Notes under the pieces: generated by a model | What the model saw: only the letters and a program-made list of their open reading frames with translations | What the model was told of the DNA's origin: nothing | The model's database searches: none | Assembly: GCF_000621505.1 (NCBI RefSeq) | Contig: NZ_JHYD01000001.1 | Location: forward strand, 310,001 to 374,000 | Direction of reading: 5' to 3' | Source of the DNA: Ruminiclostridium cellobioparum DSM 1351 = ATCC 15832 | GTDB lineage: Bacteria > Bacillota > Clostridia > Acetivibrionales > DSM-1351 | DNA: 64,000 bases | In this document: positions 17,120-26,388 of the stretch, piece by piece | How positions within the stretch are numbered: the stretch's first letter is position 1 | How the letters are laid out: the number at the start of each line of letters is the position of its first letter | Made by a program: the position numbers and the translations under genes

Positions 17120-18607
17120 ATGATGAATTATAAGGATTTTGAATTTTGGTTTATAACAGGGAGTCAGCATTTATACGGACCCGAAACCCTGAAGCAGGTT
17201 GCGGAACACTCAAAGGCAATGGTTGAAGCTTTGAACAGGGACTCTGCCATCCCCTATAAAATTGTTTATAAACCGACGGTTACCACACCTGAAGAAATAA
17301 CAAAGGTTCTCACCGACGCAAACACAGATGAAAAATGTGCCGGTGTCATCACCTGGATGCACACTTTTTCACCTTCAAAGATGTGGATAGCAGGTTTTTC
17401 ACAGTTGAAAAAACCTCTGCTGCATCTCCATACCCAATTCAATCAGGCACTTCCGTGGAATGATATAGATATGGACTTTATGAATCTGAACCAGTCGGCC
17501 CATGGGGACAGAGAACATGGCTTTATCGGTGCGAGAATGCGTTTGTCCCGTAAGGTAATTGCTGGATACTGGGAGGACGCAAAGGTCCGCGAAAGGATCG
17601 GAGCCTGGGAAAGAACAGCAGTCGCATTTATATGGGGAAGGCAGCTCAAGGTTGTAAGATTCGGAGACAACATGCGCGAGGTTGCAGTTACCGAAGGTGA
17701 CAAGGTTGAAGCCCAGATTAAATTTGGCTGGTCGGTTAATACCCATGGGGTCGGAGATCTTGCAGCCAGAATAAACAGCGTTACCGATGAGCAGATAGAT
17801 GAGCAGATGGCTGAATATAAAAATAAATATGATATTGCAGATTCTGCAAAAACGTATGAAAAGCTGCAGGTAATCAGAGAACAGGCAAGAATTGAGCTTG
17901 GCATTAAAGCAATTCTTAAAGAAGGCGGTTTCAGTGCATTTACAACCACCTTTGAAGATTTGCATGGAATCAAGCAGCTGCCTGGTTTGGCTGCACAGGA
18001 TCTGATGGCACAGGGCTACGGCTTCGGCGGAGAGGGAGACTGGAAAATTTCTGCTCTGACCAATGTAATGAAGGTAATGTCAGATAACAAGGGAACTTCA
18101 TTTATGGAGGACTATACTTATAATCTGGTGCCCGGTGAGGAAATGATTCTCGGAGCTCACATGCTGGAGGTTTGCCCTACCATAGCCGCTACAAAACCGC
18201 GTCTTGAGGTACATCCGCTTGGTATAGGCGGTAAGGCCGACCCTGCCAGAATAGTATTTGACGGTGCTGCAGGGCATGCTGTTTGTGTATCGCTGATTGA
18301 TATGGGAAACCGCTTCCGCCTGATTATAAATGAAGTCGAAGCTATCCAGCCCACTGCCCGGATGCCGAAGCTGCCTGTTGCAAGAGTACTGTGGAAACCG
18401 GAACCATCTCTTCAGGTAGGCGCCGAAGCCTGGATTTATGCCGGCGGTGCACACCATACGGTGTTCTCCACGCAGGTTACTGCCGAGCAGCTTGTTGACT
18501 GGGCTGAAATGGCTGGAATCGAATATGTGCTTATCAATAAGGACACTACTATTCAGAACCTTAGAAATGAATTAAGATGGAATGAAATTTCGTGGAAATT
18601 ACTGTAA
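17120..18607 (+). CDS. araA: L-arabinose isomerase
   Basis: The 495-residue, manganese-dependent enzyme interconverts L-arabinose and L-ribulose, the first step of arabinose use. It starts with FEFWFITGSQHLYGPE and shows the family core THTFSPSKMW, QFNQALPW, the GEGDWK loop and the metal-binding HPLGIGGK region. Length is normal. A strong GGGAGGAG precedes the ATG. No araB or araD lies beside it, and it interrupts the rng-rplU order, so it is probably a single-gene transcription unit under a sugar-responsive repressor. Confidence 0.97.
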   Translation: MMNYKDFEFWFITGSQHLYGPETLKQVAEHSKAMVEALNRDSAIPYKIVYKPTVTTPEEITKVLTDANTDEKCAGVITWMHTFSPSKMWIAGFSQLKKPLLHLHTQFNQALPWNDIDMDFMNLNQSAHGDREHGFIGARMRLSRKVIAGYWEDAKVRERIGAWERTAVAFIWGRQLKVVRFGDNMREVAVTEGDKVEAQIKFGWSVNTHGVGDLAARINSVTDEQIDEQMAEYKNKYDIADSAKTYEKLQVIREQARIELGIKAILKEGGFSAFTTTFEDLHGIKQLPGLAAQDLMAQGYGFGGEGDWKISALTNVMKVMSDNKGTSFMEDYTYNLVPGEEMILGAHMLEVCPTIAATKPRLEVHPLGIGGKADPARIVFDGAAGHAVCVSLIDMGNRFRLIINEVEAIQPTARMPKLPVARVLWKPEPSLQVGAEAWIYAGGAHHTVFSTQVTAEQLVDWAEMAGIEYVLINKDTTIQNLRNELRWNEISWKLL

Positions 18608-18611
18608 GTAA

Positions 18612-18656
18612 GACGAAAAAAGTATGGCGCATAACCTGTGCCGTACTTTTTTCGTC
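18612..18656. terminator. Terminator of araA
   Basis: GACGAAAAAAGTA (18612-18624) pairs perfectly with TACTTTTTTCGTC (18644-18656). Confidence 0.9.
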
Positions 18657-18690
18657 CTGTTATATGCAGGTTTTGTACTGTTGATAATCG

Positions 18691-18719
18691 TTGACAAGAC
18701 TACCTTGTTGTGCTAGAAT
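18691..18719 (+). promoter_or_regulatory. Promoter of the rplU operon
   Basis: TTGACA (18691-18696) and TAGAAT (18714-18719) are 17 bases apart. The promoter begins after the araA terminator, so the ribosomal operon does not depend on araA transcription. Confidence 0.82.
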
Positions 18720-18725
18720 ATATCG

Positions 18726-18869
18726 GTAACCGCTCGGCCAGGGCTTTCAAATATAACGGGTCAATAATAATTCCATTATTGGTTTTAATAAGGTTATTGC
18801 CTGTGATGAACATATTTTATGATATGTATACGTCATTCAGCCGGCGAGACTGTTAGTAGGAGGTGTATC
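18726..18869 (+). promoter_or_regulatory. Untranslated leader of rplU (L21-leader candidate)
   Basis: About 144 nt lie between the expected transcript start and the rplU ATG. The sequence includes AATAATxxxCCATTATT-type inverted arms near 18763-18780. Firmicute rplU transcripts carry an autoregulatory L21 leader at this place; identity is inferred from position only. Confidence 0.45.
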
Positions 18870-19181
18870 ATGTACGCTATTATAATGACTGGTGGAAAAC
18901 AGTATAAGGTTCAGGAAGGCGATGTGGTTTTCGTAGAAAAACTCGCCGCTGAAGAAGGTTCGGCCTTTACTTTTGATAAGGTTCTTGCAGTATCAAAGGA
19001 CGGTAAAGTTAACTTTGGAGCTCCATTATTGGAAACTGCCACTGTTAATGCTAAAGTTCTCAGCCATGGTAAAGGTGAAAAGATTATAGTTTTCAAATAC
19101 AAGGCAAAGAAGAACTACAGAAAGAAGCAAGGTCACAGACAGCCTTACACAAAAGTTCAGATCGAAAAGATCAACGCGTAA
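18870..19181 (+). CDS. rplU: 50S ribosomal protein L21
   Basis: The 103-residue protein reads [18 protein letters not shown] at its start and ends with the basic [15 protein letters not shown] segment, both L21 signatures. It binds 23S rRNA in the large subunit. AGGAGG seven bases upstream fixes the ATG at 18870; an upstream in-frame ATG at 18819 lies in the leader. It is first of rplU-prp-rpmA. Confidence 0.98.
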   Translation: MYAIIMTGGKQYKVQEGDVVFVEKLAAEEGSAFTFDKVLAVSKDGKVNFGAPLLETATVNAKVLSHGKGEKIIVFKYKAKKNYRKKQGHRQPYTKVQIEKINA

Positions 19182-19194
19182 GGGTTAACTATTG

Positions 19195-19527
19195 ATGATT
19201 AATGTAAATATATGCAGGGATAAAGCAGGAAATATTATAAAGTTTGTTGTCAAAGGACATGCAGGTTATGCAAGAGAAGGCAGAGATATAGTGTGTGCGG
19301 CGGTTTCAGCTGTTGCGTATACTGCGGCCGGTGCTCTTGGAGACCTGATAGGGATAAAGGACTTTTTTGAAGAGAAGCATGGCTTTATGACATGCTCTGT
19401 CGATGTTGATATTTTGCCTGAACTTAGGCATGATGCCGAAATAATTATGGCTACTGCCGAAATAGGTTTTAAACAGATAGAGCTTGCTTACCCCAAACAT
19501 GTAAAGGTAATGGATGAGGAGGTGTAA
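19195..19527 (+). CDS. prp: Ribosomal-processing cysteine protease Prp
   Basis: The 110-residue protein has the Prp active-site block [19 protein letters not shown] with the conserved His and Cys. Prp removes the N-terminal extension of ribosomal protein L27 in Firmicutes and related phyla, a step needed for active ribosomes. Its substrate is encoded immediately downstream. The ATG at 19195 lies 13 bases after rplU; a TTG directly before it is possible. Confidence 0.95.
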   Translation: MINVNICRDKAGNIIKFVVKGHAGYAREGRDIVCAAVSAVAYTAAGALGDLIGIKDFFEEKHGFMTCSVDVDILPELRHDAEIIMATAEIGFKQIELAYPKHVKVMDEEV

Positions 19528-19531
19528 TCTC

Positions 19532-19810
19532 ATGTTAAAGATTAATTTACAACTTTTTGCTCATAAAAAAGGTGTTGGTAGTTCAAGAAACGGCCGTGAC
19601 AGTGCGGCTAAAAGACTTGGCGTTAAGAGGGCTGACGGTCAGTTCGTTTTAGCCGGTAACATTCTTGTTCGTCAAAGAGGTACAAAGATTCATCCTGGCG
19701 TAAACGTAGGAATAGGTTCTGATGATACCTTGTTTGCACTTAAGGATGGAAAGGTTAAGTTTGCAAGACTTGGCAGAGATAAGAAGCAGGTTATGATAGT
19801 TGCCGAGTAA
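19532..19810 (+). CDS. rpmA: 50S ribosomal protein L27 with Prp-cleaved leader
   Basis: The 92-residue protein starts [18 protein letters not shown]. The first nine residues form the extension seen in Firmicutes and absent in enterobacteria; Prp cuts after LQLF to expose AHKKG, which reaches the peptidyl-transferase centre. GTSRNGRDS-type and [10 protein letters not shown] segments confirm L27. GAGGAGG lies upstream of the ATG at 19532, and only four bases separate it from prp. Confidence 0.98.
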   Translation: MLKINLQLFAHKKGVGSSRNGRDSAAKRLGVKRADGQFVLAGNILVRQRGTKIHPGVNVGIGSDDTLFALKDGKVKFARLGRDKKQVMIVAE

Positions 19811-20002
19811 GAAATTTATCGCATTAAAATAATTAAAATAGGAAATGTGATATGCATTTTCTACTTTTTTATTTGTGTTTTTTAACGTTAACTGACTTAT
19901 ATTATCAAGATAATATTTTAAATATGCCGATACTTGGGTATAATAAATTCAGTTTAACAAATTGCGGTTAATAATGCCCGGCTCATGGCGGATAATTGAG
20001 AG

Positions 20003-21345
<1,343 letters not shown>

Positions 21346-21383
21346 ATGTGCTGAAATATATTTCAGATCCATAAGGAGGATAT

Positions 21384-21674
21384 ATGTTAACAGGAAAACA
21401 AAGGAGTTACCTGAGATCATTAGCAAACAACCTTCAGCCTATTTTTCAGGTGGGAAAAGGCGGAATAAATGAAAATATGATCAAACAGTTCTCAGAGGCC
21501 CTCGAAGCAAGAGAACTGATAAAAGCCACTGTACTGAGAAATGCCGAGTGCGATACCAGGACCGTTGCCGAAGAACTGGCCGAGTCTGCCGGGGCCGAGC
21601 TGGTTCAGGTAATCGGGAATAAGTTTGTTCTGTACAGGGAATCTGTAAAAGCACCTGTAATAGAATTACCTTAA
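21384..21674 (+). CDS. yhbY: YhbY-type CRM-domain RNA-binding protein
   Basis: The 96-residue protein starts MLTGKQRSYLRSLAN and carries the CRM-domain GxxG loop in VGKGGINENM. Such proteins bind pre-50S ribosomal particles. Placement directly after obgE is conserved in Firmicutes. An AAGGAGG site lies six bases upstream of the ATG. Confidence 0.93.
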   Translation: MLTGKQRSYLRSLANNLQPIFQVGKGGINENMIKQFSEALEARELIKATVLRNAECDTRTVAEELAESAGAELVQVIGNKFVLYRESVKAPVIELP

Positions 21675-21781
21675 CTGAAATAGGAGCAAATCAACAACCA
21701 CTTACATAATCTGGGAATGAAATGCTTTTAATATGAATATAATATTAAGTATTTCAATAATTACTATTTCCGGAGGTAAGC

Positions 21782-22051
21782 ATGCAAGAAGGAATTGATT
21801 TAAATAATTACAACTATGAATATCTGAATATTGAGGATATCAAAAAAATCAATGACAAAGCACTTCTTCAAAGAGTGGAAAAGACATATGAATTCTTAAA
21901 ACTTTGCGAAATATATCTTAATGACGTAAAAGATGACTATGGAAAAAAGAAGATAGCCAGTCTTAGAGTAGATATTATAAGATATCAACTGGAACTTTTA
22001 ATTCGGGAATGTTTCGCAAGGGGTTTGAAGCATGGACTGAAAATGGCGTAA
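21782..22051 (+). CDS. Small hypothetical protein, 89 aa
   Basis: The protein is helical and charged, with an Asn/Tyr-rich N-terminus (NNYNYEYLNIED) and an amphipathic long helix (ALLQRVEKTYEFLKLCEIYL). No signal or membrane segment is seen. A good CGGAGGT site precedes the ATG and a strong hairpin follows, so it is likely real. I do not recognise its family. Confidence 0.7.
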   Translation: MQEGIDLNNYNYEYLNIEDIKKINDKALLQRVEKTYEFLKLCEIYLNDVKDDYGKKKIASLRVDIIRYQLELLIRECFARGLKHGLKMA

Positions 22052-22086
22052 AAAAAAGCAGTACTTCTCAGAAGTATTGCTTTTTT
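22052..22086. terminator. Terminator between convergent genes
   Basis: A-run, AGCAGTACTTC paired with GAAGTATTGCT, then a T-run; symmetric, so usable by both the 89-aa gene and the DUF4364 gene. Confidence 0.85.
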
Positions 22087-22103
22087 GGTGGCTGTTTCGG
22101 CAA

Positions 22104-22637
22104 TTAGTTTTCATCCAGATCGGCCATAATCTTTTTATAAAGCTTTTCGGAATTTACAGTCCAGTTATTGCATAGCTTTCTGGCATCATTTCTGCTTCCG
22201 ACGGTTAATTTCAGATCTATATATGTAAAACTTCCTTCGCAGATTTTTAAATTTGTAATATACTCGTTTTCATTAACTGCGACAAAATCAGCAACGACAC
22301 TGGTTTCATTCTTTATCCTTTTTCTGTAGTCCAGAAGTGCCTCATCTATGCGTGACTTGGTTCCGGCAGGTATCAGGGAAATAAAATAGTCAAGGCCCTG
22401 CCTGCCTGCAGGCGAGATCCTGTAGGATTTCTTATTGTCCGCATCCAATTTTTCTAAAAATTTACCGTCACAGAGTTCATCAAGATATTGCTGCAAAAAA
22501 ATATAATTCATTAGTTTGTTTTCAAGTATTATTTTTGTTATAAGAAGATTTGAAACCGGGGGTTCAATATTATTTATAATATAAAGTAATATGAGCTTGT
22601 TTTCAGCCAGTTCTCTGTTGCTCTCTACCGAATTCAT
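22104..22637 (-). CDS. DUF4364 family protein
   Basis: The 177-residue soluble protein fits DUF4364, common in clostridia: a winged-helix-like N-terminal half (KLILLYIINNIEPPVSNLL, then YLDELCDGKFLEK and the YRISPAGRQGLDYF turn) and a beta-rich C-terminal half. The N-terminal half suggests DNA binding, but the role is not established. GGAGG lies five bases before the ATG. It is divergent from folE across 235 bases. Confidence 0.82.
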   Translation of the reverse strand: MNSVESNRELAENKLILLYIINNIEPPVSNLLITKIILENKLMNYIFLQQYLDELCDGKFLEKLDADNKKSYRISPAGRQGLDYFISLIPAGTKSRIDEALLDYRKRIKNETSVVADFVAVNENEYITNLKICEGSFTYIDLKLTVGSRNDARKLCNNWTVNSEKLYKKIMADLDEN

Positions 22638-22872
22638 AAAACCTCCTTGATAGTATGGGGAATTAGCAAATATACAGTAGGGGACTTTATGCTATAATAT
22701 ATTTGCTGCGTAAAAATATTTATTTATTATAACATAGTAAGCTATAAGCCGCAACATATTACCGGAAGCTGATTTTACCGGTCAATGCACCGGTGAAGCG
22801 GATAAGGACGGACGGTAAGACGTTTCCATAATATGCTTAAAATTTTAGTAAGCCGGAAAGGTAATATATCAA

Positions 22873-23460
22873 ATGGCAGTGGATATAAAGAAAGTTCAAG
22901 AACATATAAGGGGTATTTTGACAGCCATAGGTGAAGACCCTGACCGTGAAGGTCTTAAGGATACTCCCTTGCGTGTTGCACATATGTATGAGGAGATTTT
23001 TGAAGGTATAGGTTATTCAAATGACGATATAGCTGAAATGTTCAACAAAACCTTTGAAGATGATTTAATTATACCAGAGGACAATAGGGAAATTGTACTG
23101 GTAAAGGATATGGATATATTCAGTTATTGTGAGCACCATTTGGCATTGATGTATAACATGAAGGCTGCAATAGCCTATATACCTGTCGGAAAGGTTTTGG
23201 GTCTGAGCAAAATTGCCAGAATTGCAGATATGGTTGGAAAGAGACTCCAGCTTCAGGAACGGATTGGTTCGGATATAGCAGAAATAATGCACAAAATAAC
23301 CGGTTCGGAGGATATTGCCGTCATTATCGAGGGAAAGCATGCCTGTATGACCACACGCGGTATAAAAAATACCGGATCATTAACAGCAACTACGACTTTA
23401 CGCGGAAAATTTAACACCGACAGCAATTTGGTCAACAGATTGATGCTGCTTTTAAAATAA
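22873..23460 (+). CDS. folE: GTP cyclohydrolase I
   Basis: The 195-residue zinc enzyme converts GTP to 7,8-dihydroneopterin triphosphate, opening folate synthesis. Key parts are the [10 protein letters not shown] motif (zinc Cys/His), [20 protein letters not shown], and [10 protein letters not shown] (second zinc Cys). Length matches the homododecameric type IA family. It heads a five-gene folate operon. Upstream (22740-22872) lies a leader with an ACCGGT inverted repeat near 22775 and 22789; no tetrahydrofolate riboswitch consensus was recognised. Confidence 0.97.
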   Translation: MAVDIKKVQEHIRGILTAIGEDPDREGLKDTPLRVAHMYEEIFEGIGYSNDDIAEMFNKTFEDDLIIPEDNREIVLVKDMDIFSYCEHHLALMYNMKAAIAYIPVGKVLGLSKIARIADMVGKRLQLQERIGSDIAEIMHKITGSEDIAVIIEGKHACMTTRGIKNTGSLTATTTLRGKFNTDSNLVNRLMLLLK

Positions 23461-23482
23461 ATGTGATACAGGTGACTATTTC

Positions 23483-23962
23483 ATGGAAATTGTAAAAAAG
23501 GTGCTGATGCATCCGGATTTCATAAAATATGTGCGGTTAAACGAAGCCGCGGAGAAGGAACGAAAATTTTGTCGTCATGATTTGCAGCATGCTGTTGATG
23601 TGGCAAGGGTGGCTTATATTATTTCACTTGAAAGAGCTTACGGCTTGAGTAAGGAGCTTATATATGTCACGGCACTGCTTCATGATATAGGGAGATGGAA
23701 ACAATATGAGGATAAGTCGGACCATGCTGAAGAGGGGGCAAAGCTGGCGGGAAAGATTCTTGAAAATTTAGATTTTGATAGACGGGATATGGAAATGATT
23801 ATAGAAGCAATAACCGGTCACCGCAGAAGGAAAAGAGGGATATCACTTTTGGGGGAGGTAATCTATGAAGGTGATAAATCCTGCAGACCATGTATTAATT
23901 GTGTTATGGTAAATGAATGTAACTGGTATTCTGATGGTGGTCAACCTGAATTATTGTATTAG
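23483..23962 (+). CDS. HD-domain hydrolase with Cys-rich tail, in the folate operon
   Basis: The 159-residue protein has an HD fold: His32 (CRHDLQHAVDVARV), His67-Asp68 (LLHDIGRW) and further conserved His/Asp, so it should be a metal-dependent phosphohydrolase. Its C-terminus has four cysteines, C134-x2-C137-x2-C140-x5-C146, a likely metal or Fe-S site. It lies between folE and folP, where the step from dihydroneopterin triphosphate to dihydroneopterin must occur and where no Nudix FolQ is present. A role in that dephosphorylation is an inference from context only. Confidence 0.85.
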   Translation: MEIVKKVLMHPDFIKYVRLNEAAEKERKFCRHDLQHAVDVARVAYIISLERAYGLSKELIYVTALLHDIGRWKQYEDKSDHAEEGAKLAGKILENLDFDRRDMEMIIEAITGHRRRKRGISLLGEVIYEGDKSCRPCINCVMVNECNWYSDGGQPELLY

Positions 23963-24056
23963 TGGTCTGTAACATTTAAATTTGCACTGGTTGAGTTTTG
24001 TAAGGATTATTGGGATATGCTGACCGCATGTCACAAACGGGCACATGGAGGCAGAT

Positions 24057-24881
24057 ATGGAACAGAGATTCATGAAAATATGGAAAAACATCTGGGAATG
24101 GGGCAAAAAAACATATATAATGGGCATCCTGAACGTGACGCCGGATTCATTTTCAGACGGGGGATGTTACGTCAGCCAGGACGCTGCAGTCAAACAGGCA
24201 ATTCGCATGTACAATGAAGGAGCAGACATTATAGACGTAGGAGGGGAAACCACCAAACCCGGAGCTGTACCTGTTGCCGCAGAAATTGAGACTGACAGGG
24301 TGATACCTGTTATCGAAAGCCTTTCAAAAGCAATTAGGATACCTGTTTCTGTAGATACATACAGGGCTGAAACAGCAGAGCTTGCAATTAAAGCCGGAGC
24401 AAGCATGGTAAATGATGTTTGGGGGCTTAAATATGATCCGGATATGGCGGCTGTAATAGCAGCATACAGAGTGCCGGTTTGTATTATGCACAACAGGACC
24501 GGCGGAACAGATTATGGAGATGATTTAATAGGTAAAATTTTGCTTGAACTGGAAGAAAGTATTTCAATAGCTAAAAACGCGAATATACCGGATGAAAACA
24601 TAATGATCGATCCCGGAATAGGTTTCGCCAAGACCTGGGAGCAAAATATTACGGTTATGAGACACCTGGAGGATTTTAAAAAACTTGGATACCCGGTTCT
24701 TTTGGGTGCTTCAAGGAAATCCTTCATAGGAAAGGTACTGGACCTGGAAGTTGCCGACAGGCTTGAAGGAACTCTGGCTGCTACTTCAATCGGTATTACA
24801 AAGGGAATTGACATGGTAAGAGTACATGATGTTTTGCAAAATTCCAGAGTAGCTAAAATGATGGATAGTATGGTGAGGTAA
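24057..24881 (+). CDS. folP: Dihydropteroate synthase
   Basis: The 274-residue TIM-barrel enzyme joins para-aminobenzoate to dihydropterin pyrophosphate and is the sulfonamide target. It shows GILNVTPDSFSDGG, the DVGGETTKPG loop, the DVWG segment, DPGIGFAKT and a C-terminal RVHDV motif. GGAGG five bases before the ATG at 24057 sets the start; an in-frame ATG at 24045 overlaps that site. It overlaps nothing but folB begins two bases after its stop, so the two are probably coupled. Confidence 0.97.
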   Translation: MEQRFMKIWKNIWEWGKKTYIMGILNVTPDSFSDGGCYVSQDAAVKQAIRMYNEGADIIDVGGETTKPGAVPVAAEIETDRVIPVIESLSKAIRIPVSVDTYRAETAELAIKAGASMVNDVWGLKYDPDMAAVIAAYRVPVCIMHNRTGGTDYGDDLIGKILLELEESISIAKNANIPDENIMIDPGIGFAKTWEQNITVMRHLEDFKKLGYPVLLGASRKSFIGKVLDLEVADRLEGTLAATSIGITKGIDMVRVHDVLQNSRVAKMMDSMVR

Positions 24882-24883
24882 AT

Positions 24884-25249
24884 ATGGATAAAATAATTAT
24901 TGAAGATTTGGAAATATACGCATATCATGGGGTCGCAGAAGAGGAAAAGAAGCTTGGGCAGATTTTCATCGTGTCTCTGCAGGTGTCGGCTGACCTTAAT
25001 ACCGCCGCGGTCAACGGTGATATCAATGCAACAATAAACTATGCCGATGTATGTAAGGCAGTCCAAAAGGCTTTAAATACCAAAAAGTACGATTTGATAG
25101 AGACTGCAGCATTAAAAGTGATAGATGAGATTTTTAACAGCTTTTCCAATGCATTGTCGGTTAAAATATTGTTAAAAAAACCATGGGCTCCTATGGGATA
25201 TCACCTTAAATATGCCGCTGTTGAGCTTGAACGGAGAAGAGGCGATTAG
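24884..25249 (+). CDS. folB: Dihydroneopterin aldolase
   Basis: The 121-residue enzyme cleaves dihydroneopterin to 6-hydroxymethyl-dihydropterin and glycolaldehyde. It starts with IIEDLEIYAYHGVAEEEKKLGQ (partly quoted: AYHGVAEEEK), has the catalytic Glu and Lys in the IETAALKV and LLKKPWAPMG regions, and is of normal length. GAGGTAA precedes the ATG by few bases. Confidence 0.95.
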   Translation: MDKIIIEDLEIYAYHGVAEEEKKLGQIFIVSLQVSADLNTAAVNGDINATINYADVCKAVQKALNTKKYDLIETAALKVIDEIFNSFSNALSVKILLKKPWAPMGYHLKYAAVELERRRGD

Positions 25250-25250
25250 T

Positions 25251-25739
25251 TTGAGTGATTCAGGAAAGGTAGTAACAGCTTACATTGGGATTGGATCTAA
25301 TATAGGTGACAGAGCGGCACTGTTAAATGCTTCAATTGAACTGCTGAGTAAAAAGGAAGGGATTGAAGTTACCTCGGTATCATCATTTTATAATACTGCA
25401 CCCGTTGGCTACTTGGAGCAGCCTGATTTTTTAAATGCAGTTGTAGAAATAAAAACCGTATTATCTGCAGATGAGCTTTTACAGATATGCGGGCTAATTG
25501 AAAAAGTGCTTAAACGAGAGAGATTGATACACTGGGGACCAAGAACCATTGATCTGGATATCCTGCTGTACGGAAATCAGATTATTAACAAGGAAAATTT
25601 GAATATACCTCATCCCAGAATGCATGAGAGGGCCTTTGTACTGGAACCGCTGAATGAAATAAATCCATCGGCCATACATCCTGTATTCAATAAGACGGTT
25701 TGTGAACTGTATGAAGCAATGGCACAAGATGATAGATAA
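25251..25739 (+). CDS. folK: HPPK, 6-hydroxymethyl-dihydropterin pyrophosphokinase
   Basis: The 162-residue kinase transfers pyrophosphate from ATP to hydroxymethyl-dihydropterin, giving the folP substrate. It carries YIGIGSNIGDR, the FYNTAPVGYLEQPDF region and the ATP/metal site WGPRTIDLDILLYG. The start is probably TTG at 25251, one base after the folB stop; an ATG at 25212 inside folB would give an unusual N-terminal tail. It ends the folate operon. Confidence 0.94.
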   Translation: MSDSGKVVTAYIGIGSNIGDRAALLNASIELLSKKEGIEVTSVSSFYNTAPVGYLEQPDFLNAVVEIKTVLSADELLQICGLIEKVLKRERLIHWGPRTIDLDILLYGNQIINKENLNIPHPRMHERAFVLEPLNEINPSAIHPVFNKTVCELYEAMAQDDR

Positions 25740-25792
25740 GAATATACTTTGGTTTGCTTGAAAAATATAAGTTTTTTGGAGGAAATGTATAT

Positions 25793-26326
25793 ATGAATAG
25801 GACAGGTCTTGTACACATTTATACCGGTGAGGGAAAAGGTAAAACGACAGCCGCCGTGGGGCTTGGCCTAAGAGCCTGCGGCAGCGGACTGAAGGTGCTG
25901 CTGGTACAGTTTCTGAAGAGTGCGGCTACAGGTGAACTTGAGGCTATAAAAAGGCTGGAGCCTGACTTTAAGGTGATCCGTGGGTTTACCTGCAAAAAAT
26001 TTTCCTGGGATATGACCGGCGAAGAACTTGAGCATACCGCCCGAGAAGCGGCTGAAATGTTTGAGCAGGTTAAAGCTGTGGTTCAGACGGGTCAATATGA
26101 GCTTGTAATCCTGGATGAGATACTTGGGACTGTGTCACTTGATTTTTTGCCTCTGGAAACCGTATTGGACTTTGTTAAAAACAAGCCGGAAAAGGTGGAG
26201 CTTGTGATGACGGGAAGAAATGCCCATAAGGCATTTGTCGAAGCTGCCGATTATGTCTCGGAAATCAAGGCGGTCAAGCACCCCTATGAAAAGGGCATGG
26301 CAGCACGCAAAGGAATTGAGTACTAG
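25793..26326 (+). CDS. cobO: Corrinoid adenosyltransferase, CobO/BtuR type
   Basis: The 177-residue enzyme transfers the adenosyl group of ATP to cob(I)alamin. It has the P-loop GEGKGKTTAAVGLGLRA, the QFLKSAATGE segment and the LDEILGTVSLDF block of the CobA/CobO/BtuR class. GGAGG lies ten bases before the ATG at 25793. No cobalamin riboswitch was seen upstream. The window's B12-type radical SAM protein at 12.7 kb is one possible corrinoid user, though not necessarily of adenosyl-B12. Confidence 0.94.
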   Translation: MNRTGLVHIYTGEGKGKTTAAVGLGLRACGSGLKVLLVQFLKSAATGELEAIKRLEPDFKVIRGFTCKKFSWDMTGEELEHTAREAAEMFEQVKAVVQTGQYELVILDEILGTVSLDFLPLETVLDFVKNKPEKVELVMTGRNAHKAFVEAADYVSEIKAVKHPYEKGMAARKGIEY

Positions 26327-26335
26327 GAATTTTAC

Positions 26336-26377
26336 AAGAGCCCCGCTTCAGGTATAAAGATTTGAAGCGGAGCTCTT
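26336..26377. terminator. Bidirectional terminator, cobO/glgA
   Basis: AAGAGCCCCGCTTCA (26336-26350) pairs with TGAAGCGGAGCTCTT (26363-26377), with one mismatch and T-rich flanks. Confidence 0.88.
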
Positions 26378-26388
26378 TTGCAGATTTT

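Noticed and set aside
22740-22872. Tetrahydrofolate riboswitch before folE
   Set aside because: The expected conserved blocks were not found; only an ACCGGT inverted repeat is seen.
25754-25792. Upstream extension of cobO
   Set aside because: The ATG at 25793 has GGAGG; earlier codons have none and add a non-family tail.
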